Source: Circinella minor | Lineage: Eukaryota > Mucoromycota > Mucoromycetes > Mucorales > Lichtheimiaceae | NCBI GenBank assembly: GCA_016758965.1 | Contig: JAEPRB010000354.1 | Span: forward strand, 1 to 32,018 | Direction of reading: 5' to 3' | DNA length: 32,018 bases | Part shown: in pieces, positions 1 to 10,018 of the stretch | How the letters are laid out: every line of letters starts with the position of its first letter | Position numbering within the stretch: the stretch's first letter is position 1 | The notes under the pieces: generated by a model | The model's input: only the letters and a program-made list of their open reading frames with translations | The model's database searches: none | Told to the model about the DNA's origin: nothing | Program-made: the position numbers and the translations under genes

Positions 1-88
1 ATGCTGAAGGCGTCGAAATAAGAAAAAAAACCGCACACACACGGAGGTAGGAGCAATCACCAACAGAGGTGCACACACAAACACATGT

Positions 89-94
<6 letters not shown>

Positions 95-133
<39 letters not shown>
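95..133. repeat. (AG)n microsatellite
   Basis: A run of about 19 AG dinucleotides lies downstream of the stop codon of the minus-strand gene that ends at 311. The rest of 1-310 is A-rich with short AC runs and shows no gene. Confidence 0.95.
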
Positions 134-137
<4 letters not shown>

Positions 138-310
138 AGAGTAAAAAAAAGAAAAGAACGCGAGAATACTTTCAAGCCAACAAACCAACACAGTTACCAT
201 CATCTATAAATAATAATAAAAAAAGTATATTAATAATTGTAATACGGAATATATATACGTATAAAGTAAAATACGTAAAAAATAAAATACAAATAATACT
301 TACGAAGTAT

Positions 311-2242
311 TTAGCCCCAATACTCATAATCTCCATCATCGTACTCTACAAGGAACTCTGAAAAAATATCTTCAACTGGAGATCGTGTGGCTTGTGGTGG
401 TGGGAGGGAAGAGTCTTCTACATCGTTCATAGGACCGTCGACACCAACACGGTCTTCTTCATAAGCAGGGATCTGCACAGAGGCGTCACCTTCTGCAAGT
501 TCGTCGACACCTACACGAACTTCTTCATCATTGAATACCTCAACTAAAGAGGCAGCATTTGCGATAGTAGGAAAGTCTGAAGACACATCTACAAGGCTAG
601 CATAACCATCAGTAGTAATGTTGGATAAATCCAAAGATGGTAACATGTTGGCTGCCATAGCCAAAGCAAGTGCATTATACAATGCTGTAGAATCACCTAC
701 ATCTTGCACATGTTCAGAGTTCTCAACTGCAACAGCAGCAGCGATTATATCTGAATAATCATCAGCGCTGAATACAGGAGTGTATTCCTCTGGCATTGAC
801 TGCTCTTGTGCTGGTGGCATGAAAGCCAACTCGGCAGCAGTTTGCATAGCACTAGGTGCTTCTCTTTCTACAAGTTCGTCGACACCTACACGAACTTCTT
901 CACCATTGGATTCCTCAACCAAAGTGGCAGCATTTGTCATAGCAGGGAAATCCGAAGACACATCCGCAAGACAAGCAAAACCATCAGTAGTGATATTGGA
1001 TTGCTCCAAAGGTGGTAACATGTTGGCCAAAATAGCCAAAGCAAGTGCATCAATTGATGCTGTGGAATCACCCACATCTTGCGCATGTTCAGAGGCCTCA
1101 ACTGCAGCAGTATCAGCAATTACTTCAGGACTAAAGTCGTCCGAATCATCAACAGTACCAACTACAGGAGTGTGTCCATCTGGGATTGACTGCTCTTGTG
1201 CTGGTGACATGAATGCCAACTCAGCAGCAGTATCCATAGCATCAGTGGCATCAAAGCCAACTGAGCTTTCTTGTTGTTCTTGTTGTTGTTCCTGTTCTTG
1301 TACGCGGTTATCCATGGATACGGAATCACCATCAATATCCATGGCAGCAGGACCAATCTCTCCAGCAGCTGCAGAAGGGATTTCATTGGAATCGTTTTCA
1401 AAAGAATCTTCCATTTCCACATCGCAATCAGGGAAAGGTGTTCCTGCTGAAGAAGAAGAGAAAGTGTTCGTAAGTGCTAAGGAATCAGCGTCAGCTTCAT
1501 CTTCCCATGATTGCACAACATCATCGCAAATAACGTCAACAAGCATCGGAGATGCAGGCTCATCTTGATGTTGAACAGAAGCCGAAGCTTGGGCACTAGG
1601 ACCTAAGTCCATGGCCGCGAACTGTTCGCACAAGAGATCAACTGGATCAGGGAGCACAGTTGGCGATGTGTTCTTTGAATGAGACTTTTTACGGTCATCA
1701 TTCTGTCGACGATAAAAGTCATTAATACGACGCATTATGTCTGCCCATGAGTATACTTCAACATCCACACCAAGTACATCAATAGGGTCAGAATCCAAAA
1801 TGTGACGAAAAGGTAATGAACCCTTATCACGACGACGAACTGCGTTATTATTCCAATTAAAATATGAAATAGCAGGCTTTTCTTCTTCTCGGTTTTTGCC
1901 CATTACAGGCGGTTCACACAACACACGCCGCAAACGAGAAACCTCCACATGACGAGGAGCAACGAATGCAAAGTCAGGACATGGCGGCAATGGCGAAACG
2001 GAAAAAGGTCCCAATGACAAGCATTGACCAACAATAAATGTGCGCAATGAATTGCAACACGACGAGAAAGAGATGAATGCCACAAGGGCAAGTAATGCAT
2101 AGAAGCAAAACGACGGAAAGTAGTACACATAGTACAGGTAGGCAATGTTGATCGCAATTAAAGCGAGGTAGCAGGCAAAAACAGCCAAACCGAAAGTAAC
2201 GAAAGGTTCTTCACGGAAGGATTCTTCAAGTAGCCGATACAT
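311..2242 (-). CDS. Membrane-anchored acidic protein with internal duplication (unrecognised)
   Basis: Intronless reading frame of 643 codons. The ATG at 2242 is chosen because the frame upstream reaches only a TTG. Seen: two hydrophobic stretches near the N-terminus (about residues 14-40 and 44-62) that look like a helical hairpin or two membrane segments. A basic region follows (around 130-190, including RRRDKG and DRKKSHSK), then a long acidic, Ser/Ala-rich tail. A Gln/Glu-rich patch lies near 313-325. From about residue 335 to 600 a unit of roughly 130 residues occurs twice; each copy starts AM(D/Q)TAAELAFM and ends EEVRVGVDEL. The first copy contains SNITTDGFACLADVSSDFP and the second a close variant. 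The protein ends acidic and aromatic (DDGDYEYWG). I recognise no family. A tail facing cytosol or lumen on a membrane anchor is inference. It could be lineage-specific. That it is coding is well supported by its length, composition and duplicated frame. Confidence 0.8.
   Translation of the reverse strand: MYRLLEESFREEPFVTFGLAVFACYLALIAINIAYLYYVYYFPSFCFYALLALVAFISFSSCCNSLRTFIVGQCLSLGPFSVSPLPPCPDFAFVAPRHVEVSRLRRVLCEPPVMGKNREEEKPAISYFNWNNNAVRRRDKGSLPFRHILDSDPIDVLGVDVEVYSWADIMRRINDFYRRQNDDRKKSHSKNTSPTVLPDPVDLLCEQFAAMDLGPSAQASASVQHQDEPASPMLVDVICDDVVQSWEDEADADSLALTNTFSSSSAGTPFPDCDVEMEDSFENDSNEIPSAAAGEIGPAAMDIDGDSVSMDNRVQEQEQQQEQQESSVGFDATDAMDTAAELAFMSPAQEQSIPDGHTPVVGTVDDSDDFSPEVIADTAAVEASEHAQDVGDSTASIDALALAILANMLPPLEQSNITTDGFACLADVSSDFPAMTNAATLVEESNGEEVRVGVDELVEREAPSAMQTAAELAFMPPAQEQSMPEEYTPVFSADDYSDIIAAAVAVENSEHVQDVGDSTALYNALALAMAANMLPSLDLSNITTDGYASLVDVSSDFPTIANAASLVEVFNDEEVRVGVDELAEGDASVQIPAYEEDRVGVDGPMNDVEDSSLPPPQATRSPVEDIFSEFLVEYDDGDYEYWG
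496..1240 (-). repeat. Two-copy intragenic tandem repeat (about 375-390 bp unit)
   Basis: The copies lie at about 871-1240 and 496-850 within the minus-strand acidic-protein gene. The start motif is 390 bp apart in the two copies, while the end motif (CAAGTTCGTCGACACCTACA on the plus strand, at 496 and 871) is 375 bp apart. One copy has therefore gained or lost about five codons. Similarity is visible in DNA as well as protein, and the length change keeps the frame, so the duplication is fairly recent and under coding constraint. Confidence 0.85.
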
Positions 2243-2400
2243 AAGTAACAAGTTAAAAAAAAAGAGGCTCTGAGGTGTAAAGAAAAAAAAAAGGAAAAGA
2301 AAAAAGAAGAAAAAGAAAATCAGGGCGGGATATATTTTTTTAATTTAAAAAAAAAACTATGTGATTCTTCATTAGGCAATTTTTTTTTCTTTCTAGCTTT

Positions 2401-2950
2401 ATGTTACTATGGAAGTGTCAAAAGCGTGAATGGGTTTAATAAAAGTGAAAAAGTCATAGTGGCAGCATTGTCATGGAGATGGAATGACACGACCTAATCT
2501 TTGTTTGCCACGAATTGCTCAGTTCCTGTAGAATTTACACTAAAGTCAACTTTCTTTACCCTAAGGAATGGACGTTCTTTTTCCATTTTCCTTTTTCCAT
2601 TTTCATATTTTTCGCGTCATGCTATTATAAGTCTGTCGAAGCGTAAATACTTTTAATAAAAGTGAAAAGGTTGCCACTGACAACATTGTCATAGAGATGG
2701 AATGGCACGACTTAATCTTTATGTGTCACGAATTGCTCAGTTCCTGTAGAATTTACAGTTGTGTCCATTTTTTTTTTACTTTAAAAATGAGCGTATTTCT
2801 TTTCATCGTAATTTTCGCGACATGATATTATGAGCCTGTCAAAGTGTGGATACTTTTGATAAAGTGAAAAGATTGCATTATCAATGTAAATGAAATGACA
2901 TAACTTAATTTTAGTTCCTCACGCATTCCGATAGATTTTACACCCGTGAA
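2401..2950. repeat. Three tandem copies of a ~210-bp repeat upstream of the acidic-protein gene
   Basis: Units start at 2401, 2619 and 2822 (218 and 203 bp long, the third partial and more decayed). Each begins with an ATG-(C/T)TA-TTAT-like block and has a TTTAATAAAAGTGAAAA-type block. Next come an AGATGGAATG block and a CACGAATTGCTCAGTTCCTG block. The last block and its extension match over 31 bases between copies 1 (from 2509) and 2 (from 2727). No coding frame is evident. The array lies 160-700 bp upstream of the start codon at 2242, so it is in the likely promoter of that gene. Confidence 0.85.
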
Positions 2951-4495
2951 ATTTTACAGGTATATTTTATTACTATTGTCGTTTTTTTATTAATAAAAAT
3001 ATATTTTATCTATTGTATCTATATTATAAGTAAATAATCGTTTTTCCAGTGGTATTAGAAATCACATCAAAGAACACAATTACTGTTGAAAAAAAAGTTG
3101 GGCATATAAACACAATGATCTATATTGCTCCACCAACATAAAGATTGAAATTTGCTATTACTTTTAACCAACCAATTTAGTTAGATTTTACAGTGCTAAA
3201 TGGATTAAATATCTCTCTCTTCAATGCGTGGTCATAAAGTACAATATATACTGTGTAATAAAACAAATCAATTTTATTTTTAAAAGTTGGGTTCGTGTTT
3301 TAGCTTCCTCGGTTTATCTCAGTGGCCATAGCAAGTGTACAAAAATTCAATGCAGTGTATGCCTTGTTCTTTATCTTTTAATATATATTATTGATAAACA
3401 AGCAGCGAAGCAAAAAAAAAAAAAAAAGGATCAAATTTCTCATTTTTTCATATCATACAGTTGTTTTCTTTTATTGGGAATCAATGGAATGGAATCAAAT
3501 ATATAATGTCGAAGAAGAGACGAACATCATCAAATAATAACAACTTCATATTTTTTTTCGTAAAGTAATAACTATAAATATTCGGTATTTTATCCATGAA
3601 GTATATTGTAATAGAAGAAGGGTATATAATTATGATATTTAATCTTTAGAATAATAATTTAAATTAACCATTGATTAATTAATATTTTCCGTAATTATTC
3701 TCCTTTTTTTTTCCCCGCAGCGAATTACTTTTCGTTTAAAAAACTATATGTGAAAATGGTCATATATAGTCATTATTATTTAGTTGAACCAATCTTGTTT
3801 TTTCTTTCTGCATAGCCTAAATGAATTTCTATAATAGTCGATATAAGAAAAATAAGCATAAGTTTATTAGTTTACATATTATAATAATACATTTGTCCTT
3901 TTATATGCATAAGATACATTATTATACTAAATTGTTAATAATAAAGTGTTACAAAAAAAGAGACATTTTTAAAATGGATCAAGTAGCGCTTCAACCATTC
4001 CTTTTTTGTTTCAAAATGATTGATTAGACCCGAATAGAATGAGTAAATTATAAACTATTTTCTTTTTTTTTTTTATCATCACTAAAATACATATTACGTT
4101 CTGTCATATATACGTTATTAAAATTATATATATTTAAAGCCATTGAAAACCCCTCTTTCATTTATTTATTTACAAAGGTAGTGTTGTTATTAAGGTTTTT
4201 TCTTTTCCTTTGTGCATATTTGGATCATGTAGGTAGCACTGAATTTGTGTGACAAATATTTTAAACAAAACATGTAAAATATTATTGATTTCAAATATAA
4301 GTTAATATGTCAATATTATTATTTCTACCTAGAGTTATGTATTTTTATTTCATCGGGACATAATAAATTTTCAGCTTTATAATGTCATGTTTTTTTTTCT
4401 GTTATGTAATCATTTCGGGGAGAACGGACACTAAGTACGGGATATTATAGTACGTAAATTATTATTACCATCAAAATATCATCTACAAAAATATT
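2951..4495. other. AT-rich spacer, nothing recognised
   Basis: Very AT-rich spacer between the divergent acidic-protein and pectinesterase genes. It has poly-A/T runs and short chance frames only. I saw no RNA gene or coding exon. Confidence 0.6.
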
Positions 4496-4505
4496 TATAT
4501 ATAAA
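4496..4505 (+). promoter_or_regulatory. TATA box of pectinesterase
   Basis: TATATATAAA ends 62 bp upstream of the ATG at 4567. This spacing matches the TATA elements of other genes in the window. Confidence 0.5.
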
Positions 4506-4566
4506 GAGAAACATAAAAAAAAATCATCGAATAATTTTGTTGTTCTTTAGATACCCAAATTGTATT

Positions 4567-5989
4567 ATGCTATTAAAGCACCACTTCCTTTCCTTTTTAT
4601 TGGTCATTTTTACCAACTGGATCTTATCTGTTGTTGTGGCGGATACGAGAGTTCAAATCGCTCTTGGTGACTCGGTTAGTGAAAAAAAAGCACCAGTGTG
4701 TGTTGTTGCTAATATATAATTCTATTATCATCAGCACATATATATAACCAGTAACATAGTAACTGGTTATTACTTCTGTAAAGAAAAGAAAATTGTTTAA
4801 AAAAATGATTGTTAATAAACAAAATGACGTTTCTCCCTTCAAAAAAATCAATAGATCCAAAAAGCAATCGATTCACTTCCAGCTGATGATTCATTCGCTT
4901 TCATTGAAGTAGAAAGTGGAACATATAAAGAAAATATTACCATCAGTCGACCCAATATTATCTTTCGACCTTCCAATGAAGGGAAAGTTATTTTGGAACA
5001 ACCAGTTCAAGATTATGCTGTCGTGTATATTGAATCAGCAGGCGAACGTATTTCCTTTTATAATTTTGATATTATTAATACCATTGGTGAAGCTGCAGGC
5101 AATCAAAATGCATTAAGAACTTATGGTGAACGCTTGGCCATGTATAATTGTAAATTAGTTGGATTTGGTGATACAGCCTTCTTTGTACGTGGAAGTGGTT
5201 ATTTTTATAATACTTGGGTTGAAGGAAGTAAGTAAATAAATATATTATTAAGGAAAAAAATAAACTTTGAAGAAAATAAATTCATCTATAGTATTGATAT
5301 TTATATAATATAATAATATATAATAATAGCTGTCGACTATCTTTATGGTGAATACAACTTGTATGTTTATAAATCTACTTTGGCATGTAGTGGACAAGGT
5401 GCTGTTACAGCTGCTTCCACGTTACTTGATAATTTGAATGGTGGATTTGTTTTTAACAAGGCAAACTTTACACCAGTGGTTTCTTCCATTTATGATAAAC
5501 GTCAGGAAAATGATCATTCTTATTCTGATCCACTTTCTCCTAAAGAATATGAAGCTTCTGTTATCCTTGGAAGACCATGGCATAATGCACCAAGAGTTAC
5601 TATTGTACAAAGTAATATTATGGGTCATATCAAGTAAGTATTTTTTTTTATTTCTACTTAAAATAAGATTAATGAATTTTTACCGTCATCATCATATTAT
5701 TATTAAAAGATTGTATTTGGTCTCTCATACATCTTTTTTGTTTTAACTATCCATAAAAATAAATAGACCTGTAGGATATGACGCTTGGCAATTTTCGGAA
5801 GAGGAACTTAAAAACAATGTTCATTACTCTGAATATGGTAACACTGGTCCTGGCGCGAATACATCAGGTCGTGTACCATGGTCTAAACAAATCTCTGAAA
5901 AAGAAGCTGCACAGTATCTTAGTCCAAAAAGTTATTTTGACAACCTCAACTTGGGAACGGCTTGGATTGATAGCAAGTATTTGGATTAA
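4567..5989 (+). CDS. Secreted pectinesterase (pectin methylesterase, CE8)
   Basis: Exons 4567-4674, 4855-5227, 5330-5633 and 5767-5989 give 335 residues; all three introns are GT-AG and phases agree. Family role: removes methyl esters from plant-wall homogalacturonan, outside the cell. Seen: a signal peptide (residues 1-25, ending SVVVA), then the right-handed beta-helix fold signature: QKAIDSLP (38-45), SGTYKENITI (57-66), GTVDYLYG (160-167), LGRPWH (240-245) and YGNTGPGANTSGRV near the C-terminus. The catalytic Asp of GTVD (D163) and the Arg of LGRPW (R242) are present, as is D142 of GFGDT. Odd: the family motif GYQDT reads GFGDT (139-143), so the usual oxyanion-hole Gln is Gly. The other conserved Gln, upstream of ALR (122-124), is not in its usual register. 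Activity may be altered, or this may be the normal form in this clade. The family call is firm; an active enzyme is less sure. Confidence 0.93.
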
Positions 5990-7473
5990 TAATAGTGTCT
6001 TTTTCTAATTTTTATGAAATAAACAAAAAATTTCATGAGCAACTTGTGTCAAGGCGACCTTGAAATCAAACATAATATAAGTTTTATGCGTGATTTATTA
6101 AATGATACGTAATAAGAACAATGGTATTTTTTTTCTTATTATGTGAATGTATTGTATATAATCATAATTTTTATTTTATTGATTCTTTTAAATATATGAA
6201 AATAGTTTTATTATTTATTATTATTATAAAATTGAAACACGAGTCAAAACAAAAATATAAAGATCGATATTAACATTTTGTGTTGTAAGCAACCAGAACC
6301 TGGGGTCTTGTGTTACCCTAAATGTGAGAAGTTATAAAAAAGACCAACTGAGCTTTATTAGATGAGTAAGATACGTTCTATTGGAAAAGATATAGATTGA
6401 TAATTAGTAGTGGGCTTCGTTTGTATTTTATAGGCAGTTTTCTTGTGGTATTATAAAACTTTTATCATACTGTAACTTGCTCATATATGTTAGTGTAGCT
6501 TCTGTCTTAATAGTACTGTATTATCTGTAATCAGTGAGAGAACAACGTTTTTTCTTTAGTTTACATTAGTAAATAAAATAATATGCTTTTGTTATGACTC
6601 AATATACGTATTATCTAATTGATTCTATTGTTACTTTTGATATGTAAGCAAAACATATATAGATATAGTTAATAATGCTTGAATTATGAATATAAAGTTA
6701 AACGACAAAAAGAATTTCTGCCTGAGAAATTATCCAAGTTTTTTTTTGCTTGTTTGGTGTAACATCATTGTGATAGCTATTAGTGCTAAATTAAGAATTA
6801 CTGAGTCTTTCACAAACAAAATATAAATATTGATAATAATGTCCACATGACGATGACAAGAGATAAACATACACACAATGTTTAAAAGAAAAATTATAAA
6901 ATTTACCCTATTATTATATAGTAGATCTTACATGAAAAATATAAAAATATAAAAATATAAAAAATAAAACGTAGTTATGTATATAGTTCGATTGAATGTC
7001 ACACTATTTTCCGCAATAACATTGTTCCTTAAAAGTATGCCGTTATTATATTATGTAGTATATATACAAAAAAAAAAGTTATAACCAGTACTCACTAATC
7101 GTAACCTATAATCCACCATTATAAACACTGTTACACTTGACATCTTGTTACTCAAAGAAGGTGGCTTTTTTTAATCATCGTACTACTAAATTATATACCA
7201 TGTTTTATTCTGTAAAACAAGTACATGAATAATAATAGTTTGTTTTTATTAACCATTTCTCAAATAAAAACATTTTTTATTTATTGTTTACAAAATAAAT
7301 AATTCATTACCATACAGTTGACAAATTATTATTATTGAGAGAGAAGTCTTATATAATTATTTTCAAAGTGTAGAAAAATCAAGATATCCAAGTGGGACAA
7401 ATTTGTGTAAAAGTAACAAATACCTAATAATGATAATTGATAAGACGAAGGTTTGCACCACTTATAGGTGTTA
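5990..7473. other. AT-rich spacer, nothing recognised
   Basis: Spacer between pectinesterase and P450. An AATAAA at about 6018 may serve pectinesterase polyadenylation. One short plus-strand open stretch near 6275-6365 is protein-like but has no start, splice site or recognisable motif, so I do not call it. Confidence 0.5.
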
Positions 7474-7483
7474 TATATATAAA
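7474..7483 (+). promoter_or_regulatory. TATA box of P450 gene
   Basis: TATATATAAA lies about 120 bp upstream of the P450 start codon at 7604. A long pyrimidine-rich stretch (7490-7585) follows, as is common near fungal transcription starts. Confidence 0.4.
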
Positions 7484-7603
7484 GTCACATGCCTTCTTTT
7501 TCTTTTAAAAAATAATTCACCACTTCTTGTTCTGACTTTTTTTTTTTGGTTTCTTTTTTTTTATTATTCTTTTTTTTTTATTCAGATACCATATCCACGC
7601 ATA

Positions 7604-9952
7604 ATGTCTTTATTATTACAAAAGGATTCAAATATATACAAGGTTATATCTAATACTCCAAAAGAAGTAACTGCAATAACATTAGGTGTTGCCGCTGGTG
7701 TTTGGCTGCTGTTATCATCTTTAAGACGCAAAGATACTAATACTGGATTAAAAACTATACCTTCACCAAAAGGAGCGTTTCCATATCTTGGTACAAATAT
7801 TTCTAAATTTTAAATGCTATGTTTCTATTTGTTCGTTATTACTATGATTAATATTTTCCATCATGTTAATAAACTTTTGTTCATAACTTATATATATTTA
7901 AATTTTTGACTATAGGTCATTTACCTTTGTTAGGTGATATGCCAAGTGTACAATTTGGTAAATGGCATAAAGAACTAGGTTAGTTATAAACAAAAAAAAA
8001 GACATTCACTTCAATTTTTGTTTTATGCAAATAAGAATATTGATTTTACCTAAAACCATTTTTTTTAAAAAAAAAATATCACAGGGCCTATAATAAATGT
8101 CAAGATGGGAGTCAAGTCTTGGGTTTCGATATCGGATGTACATCTTGCACATCAAGTTCTAGGTCTTAACACTTCACTCACGGATTCTCGACCCCATACT
8201 ACATTCTTGTGTGATTATCATGCTATGGGAGATAAAGGCATAGCTGGTGCAAATCCTTCTTTACAGTGGAAGAAAACAAGAGCAGCAAGTAATATTGTCA
8301 CACATGAACTTTAAAATGAAAGTATGACAAAGTTTAAAGAGGAAAAAAAACTAAAAAGACTATTTTATTTTTATTTATTTTTTCTTAAGCTTTACAAATT
8401 CTTTCACCAAGAAATCGAGAACAACTAGACAAGTTTCATGGGCCTGAAGCTGATTTACTCATTGAAACATTTATTGATACTACAACAAAAGATGGTTCAG
8501 TAGCTCTTGATGGACCGCTTCATTTCACAGCTCTTAATGTTATTTTCTCAGCTGGTTTCGGACGACGGGCGGAATCATTGGATGATCCATTATTTAAGGA
8601 GGTACATTATTTAATGGAGCAAACTGGACTACGAAGTTCTCCAACAGAAGAAATAAGTACTTTTCTACCAATCATGACAGTACTGGATATATTGTTACAA
8701 AAAAAGAAAGATATGAAGCGATTTATTTATAAAGAAAGAAACCCGGCCTTTAAACGATACATTGAGAAAGCTATTGAAGATAATGTAGATTGTTTTGCAA
8801 AATCATTGTTGGAGATGGATGATATTAATAACTTTGATAACGTTATTGTCACATTAGGTATAGTTATTGTTTTTATTTGTTACTACGTATTATGTTTTAA
8901 CTGTAATAAAAGAAATATTTGTTGAGGCTATGAAAGACTAATATTTATTATTATTATTTTTACTGTGTTGATAAATTTAGTGGATGCAATCATTGCAGGT
9001 ATGCTATAATATATAGTATTTTTTTTTACTTGTTTAACTTGTTATTTATATCTACTAACTTCTACTGTACATATATATAGGTACTGATACAAGTGCTGTC
9101 ACGCTAGAATGGTCCATGGTAATTCTTTGTCATTACCCAGAAGTTCAAAAGATTATGAGCGAAGAGATTGATCAGTTTATTCATGAGAATGGACGACTTC
9201 CAACATTTGAGGATCGAGACAAATTACCGTATTCCACATCAGTTCAAAAAGAATGTATGAGATATCGACCTATTACATTCTTTGGATTACCACATGAAGC
9301 TAGTCAAGATAGTAAGTTATTTGTTGAACAAAAAAAAAGAAAAAAGGATAGAGACTTTAAATTACGTAGCAAAGAAAAAATATTAATTGAAAGATGTATC
9401 ACCTTTTACTGAGTATTATTATTAATTGTAATTATCTATAACAATAATAGTTATAGTAAATGACTATTTGATACCCAAAGGTACAAGTATTGTATGTGAT
9501 ATGCGTGCTATTCATCGAGATGAAACATTATATCCAGATCCTGAAAAATTTGTTCCTGATCGATTTGTCAATAATCGTAATAAACCAATGTATGCGTCTG
9601 CCAATATGGGTCCAGAAACACGAGATCATTATAATTTTGGATTTGGAAGGTACATATTACTTTAATATTAATCTGTACACTGTTTTTTTTATACAAAAAT
9701 ATATTAAAATTATTTCTTTAATATATATTTTGTATGTCAAATAGACGTGTTTGTCCTGGCGCATATCTTGCTGAACTAGAAATATTCAATGTTTGGGTAC
9801 GATTATATGCCCGATGTTCGATTGAACCAAGAAAAAATGAGTTTGGGGTACCAGTATACCCAGATTTAGATAACATTTTCAATGCAGGAATTGTAAACAA
9901 ACCATATGATTCAATGGTGCGTGTTGTTAAGCGTAAAGATGCATTGATTTAA
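7604..9952 (+). CDS. Cytochrome P450 monooxygenase
   Basis: Exons 7604-7790, 7916-7978, 8085-8288, 8390-8857, 8981-8998, 9081-9311, 9451-9649 and 9745-9952 join in frame to 525 residues. Family role: haem-thiolate monooxygenase using NADPH-P450 reductase, anchored in the ER membrane by its N-terminus. Seen: membrane anchor (about 24-40); proline-rich hinge IPSPKGAFPYLGHLPLLG; I-helix oxygen-activation motif AGTDT (313-317); K-helix ExxR as ECMR (371-374); the PERF-like region PEKFVPDRF; and the haem loop FGFGRRVCPG (453-462) with axial ligand C460. Every hallmark is intact and the length is normal. Odd: exon 5 has only 18 nt and encodes the residues just before AGTDT. The acceptor of exon 7 could be 9450 or 9456; 9450 gives the better sequence. 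Substrate and CYP family cannot be told from sequence alone. No partner biosynthetic genes are adjacent. Confidence 0.93.
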
Positions 9953-9977
9953 TTCTTTATTTTTTTTCTTATTTCTT

Positions 9978-10018
<41 letters not shown>
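9978..10018. repeat. (AC)n-(AT)n compound microsatellite
   Basis: About ten AC units (9978-9998) run directly into about ten TA units (9999-10018), 25 bp after the P450 stop codon, so it probably lies in the 3' UTR or just beyond. Confidence 0.95.

Noticed and set aside
780..1568. 262-codon plus-strand open frame, Ser/Cys-rich
   Set aside because: It is the antisense of the duplicated acidic-protein gene. The Ser/Ala-rich sense codons and repeats keep the opposite frame open, and it has no independent signal.
3228..4027. Short plus-strand frames of 68-92 codons in the spacer before pectinesterase
   Set aside because: AT-rich, lysine/isoleucine/phenylalanine-dominated frames with poly-A runs, no splice or motif support.
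7403..7603. Longer N-terminus for the P450 through an upstream ATG
   Set aside because: It would add a poly-Phe/Leu stretch translated from the pyrimidine-rich leader. The ATG at 7604 gives a normal anchor and length.
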